The notes beneath the pieces were generated by a model. That model was given only the letters and a program-made list of their open reading frames with translations. It had not been told where the DNA came from and searched no databases. A stretch of 59,752 nucleotides of DNA. Origin: Okeania sp. KiyG1 (GTDB lineage Bacteria; Cyanobacteriota; Cyanobacteriia; Cyanobacteriales; Microcoleaceae). The DNA lies in assembly GCF_014132355.1 (NCBI RefSeq), contig NZ_BLZO01000106.1, forward strand, positions 1 to 59,752. Direction: 5' to 3'. The translations under genes and the position numbers were made by a program. Each line of letters begins with the position of its first letter. Positions within the stretch are counted from its first letter, which is position 1. Below, in pieces: positions 42,698-48,867 of the stretch.

Positions 42698-42773
42698 GAT
42701 GGTGTATTAGTGCCTAATACTAAGTCGCCAACTACTCCGATCCACTTTCGCGAAGTGCAAATGCAAAAGGATA
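42698..42773 (+). pseudogene. Rpn/DUF2887 nuclease fragment (25 codons)
   Basis: DGVLVPNTKSPTTPIHF then REVQMQKDT matches residues near the start of the genes at 46991 and 52545. Upstream it is replaced by a half family C element and downstream by a family D repeat. Confidence 0.85.
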
Positions 42774-42864
42774 CCGAAATATTGTGGTTTAAAGCCTCCC
42801 CTTTTAAGGGGATAATAAATAAAAATTTTCATGATTAGTCAATCCTCTTCTTTTCAAGGATAGG
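42774..42864. repeat. Family D hairpin repeat
   Basis: CCGAAATATTGTGGTTTAAAG, then CCTCCCCTTTTAAGGGG and CTTCTTTTCAAGGATAGGTAAT. It joins the Rpn fragment on the left and a family B element on the right. Confidence 0.7.
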
Positions 42865-42867
42865 TAA

Positions 42868-42994
42868 TATCAAATCCGGTAGCATTGGTATAATTCAGTA
42901 TTGAGGAATAATTTATTGATATTCTAGAGTAGGACAGCCTTTTGTCCCTACTGACGATAGAAATTATATTACTCCCAAGCCAACGGATTTGATA
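42868..42994. mobile_element. Family B MITE-like element, TSD TAA
   Basis: Ends TATCAAATCCGG and CGGATTTGATA, flanked by TAA at 42865-42867 and 42995-42997. 127 bases long; no coding capacity. Confidence 0.75.
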
Positions 42995-43039
42995 TAATTC
43001 TAAATTCTAAATTCTAAATTCTAAATTCTTAAACGTAAT

Positions 43040-43897
43040 TTATTCATTCCCCAATCCACTTGCGAACAGCGAATATTTCTGACGAAAAGACTTATCTGAA
43101 TCAACATGGATGGTGTATGTACCAGCAACAGGATTATCTATCAGCACTTGCTCCACATTATCTACTGAGTTCTTCTGATTCCGCACCGCATCGTCTGACG
43201 GTTTGCCAGGGTTTAAACTCCAGGGATAATAGGTCTGGCCATCCGGTCCAACAATCCATAAGTCGAGGTCATTCACTAACGCTGGTGTGTCATCATCCAA
43301 TCCATTGCCATGAGCTTTTCCAGCAGGGTCAGTCCAAACAATAGTGGTTTTCAGAGGCTCACTACCGTCTGATTTAACTTCTATCTTCTGCTTGCTGCCA
43401 GTATAACTCTCGTCTTGGCGTAAAAGAGAACCGTCTTCTGCTTTCGAGTCACTCAAGAAGTTAGCACCAGCAGCGCCATCTACAACACCCCAACCATAAC
43501 TATAATCAGGACCTGGGTTGCCTGCATCAGCAGCAGTATGAATTAGTAAACCTTTCATGGTTGCGCTGCTAGGTTTGACCTCGGAACCGTGTAAATTTGT
43601 GTAATGTTGGTGCAGGAGTGCAGCAGTACCAGTGACATGAGGTGTTGCCATTGAAGTACCTGATTTTGTGGTGTAGGCTTTATCAAAAGCAGAGCTAGTC
43701 GAGTACACCTCAAAACCATTGGCTACCACATCCGGCTTAATACGACCATCATCTGTCGGTCCCCAGCTAGAAAATTTGGTCATTTGTTTCCGGTCGTTAA
43801 TGGCTCCTACAACCAAAGTATTTTTGGCGTTTTTCTGGATAGGCAAAGTGTCATAGCCAGTTTTTTCGTTACCATCTATTGAGGGGGTTGAGTACAC
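43040..43897 (-). CDS. C-terminal part of S8 subtilisin-like protease (frameshifted)
   Basis: Contains the catalytic serine in GTSMATPHVTGTAALL, preceded by TLVVGAINDRKQMTKFSSWG and IKPDVVANG, all standard for subtilases, then a C-terminal beta-sandwich (P/proprotein-like) domain. It begins 11 bases after the stop of the upstream frame. Adding one base at the T5/A5 run (43931-43935) would restore NANKKDEYWYAITNESVYST as one continuous chain. The GTG start assigned here is therefore probably not a real start. It cannot form a complete active site without the upstream part. Confidence 0.85.
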   Translation of the reverse strand: MYSTPSIDGNEKTGYDTLPIQKNAKNTLVVGAINDRKQMTKFSSWGPTDDGRIKPDVVANGFEVYSTSSAFDKAYTTKSGTSMATPHVTGTAALLHQHYTNLHGSEVKPSSATMKGLLIHTAADAGNPGPDYSYGWGVVDGAAGANFLSDSKAEDGSLLRQDESYTGSKQKIEVKSDGSEPLKTTIVWTDPAGKAHGNGLDDDTPALVNDLDLWIVGPDGQTYYPWSLNPGKPSDDAVRNQKNSVDNVEQVLIDNPVAGTYTIHVDSDKSFRQKYSLFASGLGNE

Positions 43898-43908
43898 AGA
43901 TTCATTTG

Positions 43909-46377
43909 TTATTGCATACCAATATTCATCTTTTTATTAGCATTATCTGGTATTTTTGAATCGTCAACAAAAGTAGCTAAGTAGTAGGATTGATTTCCAT
44001 TATATTTGTCGTCGCGGTCATTACCTGCAGCCCAAACACTGAGAAGATGGGGATTATCATACAATACCTTGTCTAGTTCTTTAGTATAGTTGCTATATTT
44101 GCCAAAGTCTGGATCTTCATCTGAGTCTTCGTCAAGTGGCACCGTCCAAAGCCAGCTTTTTCCTTTCCTGTTCCAGCCAGTCATACCCCCGTAGGAGTGA
44201 TTTGATATATCTATCTCCTTAGCGACTTCGTCTATTTCTGCTATATCGTTCTGAAAGTCGAAACTAATAATTTCGACCTGGTTAGCCATACCACGAGCTT
44301 TTTTATCTACACCAGTAGCTCCAATAATCCCTGCAACGTGAGTAGCATGATCGTTATAGTCGCTGACATCGTCGCCAACATTGACGCGACTGCCACCATC
44401 AGCAGCAAATTCTTGGTGAGTGTCGCGAACTTTTCCTTGATCCCAGACACCAACCGTTACCCCAGAACCATCTAAGTTTAATCCTAGCTCACGACCAGAC
44501 CATAACTGGTCAGTATTAGTCGTATTGGCAGAGCTTTCGTTCAAAGGAATCGGATCGAACTGATCTACAGTAGGACCAGTACCAATAAAATAGACCCCCT
44601 TCTCCACTTCCACTGGCTCATCAATAAGCTCGAAACCTATATCCTCTAACTCAGACAGATTCAGATTCTCTTTCAGAACAGTTAATGTTTCTTGATTATT
44701 TTCAGCTTCAAGAGTCAAACTATAATTAGCATTGATATTGTTATTTCTTGCCTGCACCCGCACATAATAAGTTCCAGCAGCCAAATTCTCCTCTATTTTC
44801 TCTATATTAGTACCTCCTCGTTTAGACTTCTCAATTACTTTTCCTTGCCTATTCAATAAAAACAAATCCGCATTACCAGTCAACTCATCCAGAGAAATAT
44901 TTACATTCCTTTCCCAATCTAAAGTAAAAGTGTAAAAATCTAGGCGATCGCCACTTCCCACAAAATCGCTGTAAGACAAGACCTGGGAAAGACTTCCAAT
45001 ATCCAGTGCTTTCCCCCTGCTATTTCCTGCATCATCTGGAGGCGCCTTTTCTAGCTCGAACCCTAAGTAATAATCTGTCGAATCCGATTTACTCCTTGTT
45101 TTCACCTGTATGTAGTAATCCCCTGAACTGAGAACATGACTAATACTTTCTGCAGTAGTGCCATTGTTTTTTGACTTTTTAATCACTTTACCCTTACTGT
45201 TATGCAGATACAAGTCTGCATTATCCTTCAAACCCGCCAGAGAAATATCTATCTCAGCACTTTCCTCTAGTGTAAACTTATAAAAATCTTTCTGGTCAGA
45301 CCTGCTGACAGACTGCCTAAGTTTAGTCTCTTGATCCTGACCCATAGTCCCAAAATTATAGGCTTTGCTGCGGTTGTTACCAGGTAAGTCCCATAACTTG
45401 GAACCCAAGTCGAGAGTGTAGTCAGAGCTGACTCTACTATTTCTGCGTTTCACTTCAACATAGTAATCACCAGGAACTAGAGTCTCCTGTATTTGCTCAG
45501 TTCTCTTACCATTTAGTTTGGACTTGTCAATAACTTTCTGGTTACTGTCTAACAGGTACAAATCGACATTGCCACTCAAACCACCTAGAGTAATATATAC
45601 GTCTTCCTTCTTGTTGACAGTCAAAGAGTAAAAGTCTTGGGGGTTATTTTTTCCTAAAGAAGCACTAAATGACTCGGTATCAATAAATCTCATCCCTAAA
45701 TGATAGTCCGTTGAAACCTGCTTATTTCTGGATTGAACCTGTATGTAATACTCCCCTGGGTTCAGAATGTGACTAATACTTTCCGAGGCAGCACCATTAC
45801 GCTTCGACTTTTTAATTTCCTTACCTTTACTATTACGGAGATATAGATCGGCATTGCCATTCAAATCAGACAAGTCAATCTCAACTTGACCCCTTGCATC
45901 AACACTAAACTTATAAAAATCCTTGCGATCGCTCCTACTCACCGAGTCAGTATAAAAATCAGTACCATCAAGATTCCCAATATCAAAAGCTTTACCTCGA
46001 CTATTACCTGCTAGATCCTGCTTTTGAGCAGTCCTGGTTTTTGTTTCTATCTCATTAGATTTGCTATCAGTTAGAGGATCGACTTTTTCCCCTACATTAT
46101 CCTCTTTTCCTATCAGTGGGTCTTCTTCCTCAATTGAAGTATTCTCTTGTGACTCCTGAGATTCACTTAAACCCAATGTTCCTAAACTATTCTGAGATAG
46201 TAATAATTCATCATTACCTGTATTCAAATTTTCAATTTTTAGTTCCGAGCTTTCTGCACTCCACTCAATACCAATAGGCGATCGCAGCTCATCACTTACT
46301 CCATCTATCCCAGCTAACATTGGGTCGATCGACTTTTGCCCTAAACTGCCAGATGCTTCATCAAAAATATTATCCAT
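43909..46377 (-). CDS. N-terminal part of leader-PPC-subtilisin protease (frameshifted)
   Basis: 822 residues. The leader (residues 1-115) matches the other two proteases here. Four PPC-type repeats follow (YKFSVDARGQVEIDLSDLNG and similar), then the first part of an S8 domain: Asp in VTVGVWDQG near residue 642, His in DHATHVAGIIGA near 677, and the oxyanion Asn in SVWAAGND. The frame ends NIGMQ at a single-base shift in an A5 run; the Ser half is the next gene. The spacing of the catalytic residues fits a subtilase. GAGGT precedes the ATG. The rejoined protein would have about 1112 residues. Confidence 0.85.
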   Translation of the reverse strand: MDNIFDEASGSLGQKSIDPMLAGIDGVSDELRSPIGIEWSAESSELKIENLNTGNDELLLSQNSLGTLGLSESQESQENTSIEEEDPLIGKEDNVGEKVDPLTDSKSNEIETKTRTAQKQDLAGNSRGKAFDIGNLDGTDFYTDSVSRSDRKDFYKFSVDARGQVEIDLSDLNGNADLYLRNSKGKEIKKSKRNGAASESISHILNPGEYYIQVQSRNKQVSTDYHLGMRFIDTESFSASLGKNNPQDFYSLTVNKKEDVYITLGGLSGNVDLYLLDSNQKVIDKSKLNGKRTEQIQETLVPGDYYVEVKRRNSRVSSDYTLDLGSKLWDLPGNNRSKAYNFGTMGQDQETKLRQSVSRSDQKDFYKFTLEESAEIDISLAGLKDNADLYLHNSKGKVIKKSKNNGTTAESISHVLSSGDYYIQVKTRSKSDSTDYYLGFELEKAPPDDAGNSRGKALDIGSLSQVLSYSDFVGSGDRLDFYTFTLDWERNVNISLDELTGNADLFLLNRQGKVIEKSKRGGTNIEKIEENLAAGTYYVRVQARNNNINANYSLTLEAENNQETLTVLKENLNLSELEDIGFELIDEPVEVEKGVYFIGTGPTVDQFDPIPLNESSANTTNTDQLWSGRELGLNLDGSGVTVGVWDQGKVRDTHQEFAADGGSRVNVGDDVSDYNDHATHVAGIIGATGVDKKARGMANQVEIISFDFQNDIAEIDEVAKEIDISNHSYGGMTGWNRKGKSWLWTVPLDEDSDEDPDFGKYSNYTKELDKVLYDNPHLLSVWAAGNDRDDKYNGNQSYYLATFVDDSKIPDNANKKMNIGMQ

Positions 46378-46680
46378 AATTACCTCTGTGCAAAGATTTT
46401 TAGATCAATATTTGTTTTTTTGAGTTAGTTACGTCAGATATTAATATATCAGTAAATATTCGGATAAGTAAGTTTTTATATAGCGCTGTGCGCAGGGAAC
46501 AGGGAACAGGGAACAGGGAACAGGGAACAGGGGGAATAAAAAACCGATAATATAAGACTTTTAGCTATTGGACATTTCCTGTGATTTGTACATAAGCCAG
46601 CGCACATTGCTATAACGAATAACTAACTCAACTGACCTACTTTAACATAGACCAAAAGCTTTTCCTAAAACTTTTATAGA
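46378..46680 (-). promoter_or_regulatory. Conserved upstream region 2 of leader-protease genes
   Basis: Same as the regions at 42090 and 51778 near the gene. The palindrome is degenerate here (AGATATTAATATAT). A six-fold CAGGGAA heptamer array (46493-46533) is inserted at the point where the others read TTTTTTCTAACT, after which the match resumes (ACTTTAACATAGACC). Confidence 0.55.
46493..46533. repeat. CAGGGAA heptamer array
   Basis: About six tandem CAGGGAA units interrupting the conserved protease upstream region. Confidence 0.85.
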
Positions 46681-46728
46681 CAGCTATTCACCATGATATA
46701 ATTATCGCCATGACAACAAAATTTTCGA

Positions 46729-46755
46729 ATGAAAACAGACAGTATATTTTACCGA
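46729..46755 (+). pseudogene. Detached 5' end of the Rpn/DUF2887 gene
   Basis: ATGAAAACAGACAGTATATT... encodes MKTDSIFYR, the start expected for this nuclease family. A family D repeat then breaks the frame (stop at 46768). The rest of the gene resumes near 46883 as LFLEIPGVYFQLIGKSPT. Confidence 0.7.
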
Positions 46756-46882
46756 ATAATTAAGGTTTAAAGCCTCTCCTTTTAAGGAGAAACAAGAAAA
46801 AATTTTCCTTTGATTCAATCCTCTTCCTTTTAGGGAGAGGTAATTATCAATTATCCATTATCAATTATCAATTATTGAAAGA
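46756..46882. mobile_element. Family D hairpin repeat inserted in the Rpn gene
   Basis: 127 bases lie between TTTTACCGA and CTATTTTTAGAG. Removing them joins FYR to LFLE. Half-palindromes CCTCTCCTTTTAAGGAGA and CTTCCTTTTAGGGAGAGG and a tail of ATTATCA units are shared with the other copies. Confidence 0.65.
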
Positions 46883-46990
46883 CTATTTTTAGAGATACCT
46901 GGTGTTTACTTTCAACTCATTGGTAAATCTCCCACTCTGGCAAATTCTTACAAGTTTCGCTCAGTCGAAATCAAACAAACAGCTTTTCGT

Positions 46991-47644
46991 TTGGATGGTG
47001 TATTAGTTCCTAATATTCAGTCTCCTGATACTCCCATTCATTTCGGTGAAGTGCAGATGCAAAAGGATGAAGCATTTTACCGTCGATTTTTTGGCGAGAT
47101 ATTTCTGTATCTGAGTCAATATGAGGATGCCAAGTATTGGCAAGGGTTAGTCATATTTCGCAACCGTAATGTTGAACCTGAAGATACTCAACCCTATCAA
47201 GCTTTGTTAAATAGCAGCAATGTTACTGTAATTTACCTGGAAGACTTGGGAGAGGAAGCTTACGATAACTTGGGTTTAGGCATAGTTAAGTTGATAGTAG
47301 AAGGCCAAGCAAGGGCAGTGCAACAAGCAAAAATGTTAGCGGCCAAAGCAACGGCAGAACTAGCAGACGATGCTGAACGGCAGAAAGTGCTAGAATTAGT
47401 AAAAACAATTATCTTATACAAGTTTCAAGATTTAGAACCAGAGGAGGTAATAGAAATGTTAGGCATGGAGGACTTTAAAAAATCTCGACTTTATCAAGGA
47501 ATCTGGGAAGAGGGGGCATTATCAACCAAGTTGCGAATAGTTCCTTTGTTGTTAGAACTGGGGTTGACTGTAGAAGAGATAGCGCGACGATTGGAATTAA
47601 CTGTGGAGCAAGTCCAACAAGCTGCTCAAAATCAGTCTAATTAA
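46991..47644 (+). CDS. Rpn/DUF2887 PD-(D/E)XK nuclease, 5' end disrupted
   Basis: 217 residues from a TTG; the true start (46729) is cut off by a 127-bp repeat. The catalytic stretch HFGEVQMQKDEAFYRRFFGEI matches the E-x-Q nuclease motif of the Rpn family (recombination-promoting, transposase-like nucleases). A C-terminal LTVEEIARRLELTVEQVQQ helix-turn-helix-like motif is shared with the copy at 52545. It lacks the EGREEGRKE repeat found there. Codons upstream of the TTG (IPGVYFQLIGKSPTLANSY) are still readable, so a shortened protein may be made. Confidence 0.75.
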   Translation: MDGVLVPNIQSPDTPIHFGEVQMQKDEAFYRRFFGEIFLYLSQYEDAKYWQGLVIFRNRNVEPEDTQPYQALLNSSNVTVIYLEDLGEEAYDNLGLGIVKLIVEGQARAVQQAKMLAAKATAELADDAERQKVLELVKTIILYKFQDLEPEEVIEMLGMEDFKKSRLYQGIWEEGALSTKLRIVPLLLELGLTVEEIARRLELTVEQVQQAAQNQSN

Positions 47645-47653
47645 TGTTAAATA

Positions 47654-47690
47654 GCGATCGCTCTTATTGATTGGTAGAGCGATCGCCTTT
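47654..47690 (+). terminator. HIP1-containing terminator
   Basis: GCGATCGCTCT and AGAGCGATCGC form a perfect 11-bp stem with an 11-base loop, nine bases past the Rpn stop, followed by CTTTCT. A second hairpin of the CGGTTGTTTT type follows at 47713-47755. Confidence 0.65.
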
Positions 47691-47972
47691 CTAATATCTC
47701 CAAAAGAAAAAAGCGATCGCTCTTCAAACGCGGTTGTTTTTGGCTGGAGCGATATAGCTGCCGCTAGGCTCCGCCAACGCCTGTTTGTAGTAACGACTTT
47801 AGTCATAAAAAGTGACTGGTGAGTTCCGAAACTCAGGTTGAAAAAGGATGTATTCAACAATTAATAATTTCTTTGTTGCAGGAAAAATTAAGCAGGGAAA
47901 ATAAATATACCTAGTTAAACAGATTTGATATAATACACTGTAAATAATTCTATTAATATTACCAAAAATACT

Positions 47973-48230
47973 ATGATGACCACCGTTTCTGTCGAACTAC
48001 CCACAGGAGTATTCTCAGCGCTGCGTAAAAATCCGCACGAGTTTGTTAGAGAAATGCGAATAGCTGCTGCGGTAAAATGGTACGAATTAGGGGAAATTTC
48101 CCAGGGAAAAGCTGCGGAAATAGCAGGCTTAACAAGGGCGGAATTTATTAACGCCCTATCTCGTTACCGAGTAGATTTTATGCAGTACACTGCTGAAGAG
48201 TTAGCCCTGGAGATAACGGATGTTGATTAA
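47973..48230 (+). CDS. UPF0175 family antitoxin
   Basis: 85 residues: VSVELPTGVFSALRKNPHEF, then VKWYELGEISQGKAAEIAGL and TRAEFINALSRYRV, the UPF0175 pattern with a helix-turn-helix. The C-terminal coding end overlaps the next start by 11 bases, as is usual for UPF0175/DUF3368 pairs. It likely neutralises the downstream PIN-like protein and represses the operon. A relic copy lies at 38204. Confidence 0.88.
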   Translation: MMTTVSVELPTGVFSALRKNPHEFVREMRIAAAVKWYELGEISQGKAAEIAGLTRAEFINALSRYRVDFMQYTAEELALEITDVD

Positions 48231-48576
48231 AAGAGTCATAATTAATTCTTCCCCATTAATCGTTTTATTTAAAAGCAAACAAACCGATTTACTACCACAA
48301 CTTTTTGATGAAATTTTGGTTCCAGGGGCGGTGTGGGATGAAGTGACAGCAGGAAGGAAAAATGATGTTGCTGCAACGGGGTTAATGAAGGTTTCTTGGG
48401 CGCAACGTATAGAAATGACCGAGATTTCCCCAGAAGTATTAGCTTGGGATTTGGGTAAAGGCGAGTCAGCGGTGCTTGGTTTGGCATTAAAAAAACCTGG
48501 TTTTGCAGTTATTATTGACGATAGAGCAGCTCGTCGTTGCGCTCAGTCTTTCGGAGTGGTAACTATGCTTTTTTAA
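48220..48576 (+). CDS. DUF3368 PIN-like toxin, probably 3' truncated
   Basis: 118 residues. IINSSPLIVLFK gives the first PIN-like acidic/polar site, VWDEVTAG and GKGESAVLGLAL the middle, and VIIDDRAARRCAQSFG the third. Family members run on for about 40 more residues (a helix after VVT); here VVTMLF is followed at once by stop and GGATAATTGATAATGG repeats. So the repeat probably replaced the end. Active-site residues are retained, but the fold may be incomplete. Confidence 0.8.
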   Translation: MLIKRVIINSSPLIVLFKSKQTDLLPQLFDEILVPGAVWDEVTAGRKNDVAATGLMKVSWAQRIEMTEISPEVLAWDLGKGESAVLGLALKKPGFAVIIDDRAARRCAQSFGVVTMLF

Positions 48577-48635
48577 TGGATAATTGATAATGGATAATTG
48601 ATAATTACAGCGGTTTTCATTTCAGTATACCACAG

Positions 48636-48661
48636 TAGGGACGTTGCATGCAACGTCCCTA
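48636..48661. repeat. Palindrome GGGACGTTGCATGCAACGTCCC
   Basis: A perfect 22-base palindrome with TA and TA either side. Diverged copies (GACGTTGCATGGAACGTC) occur twice in the 11.5-11.8 kb spacer. Confidence 0.75.
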
Positions 48662-48758
48662 CAGGGTTTTGGTTATGGCGATGTGGTTCATCAATGAGCA
48701 AAAGCGCTGTAAAGATAGTTTTGATTGGTTGGAATTAACTATCGCTCCTTTCCTCCCC

Positions 48759-48806
48759 AAAAAAGACCGCTCCTCAAACTCGGTTGTTTTGGGAGGAGCG
48801 ATCGCT
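48759..48806 (-). terminator. Terminator of the reprolysin-like gene (repeated hairpin)
   Basis: On the minus strand CGCTCCTC/GAGGAGCG arms enclose CCAAAACAACCGAGTTT, followed by a run of T (A6 at 48759-48764). Same design as 39075-39122. Confidence 0.7.
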
Positions 48807-48867
48807 ACAAGAGAAAAATTATTTGAACTTTGCTATCATGGAAAGAAAAAATGCCCTAGATGTGAAA

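Noticed and set aside
42578-42838. 86-codon ORF containing LPHNSVNAPRH
   Set aside because: It is a chimera of a half family C element, an Rpn fragment in the correct frame and a family D repeat; only the Rpn fragment has meaning.
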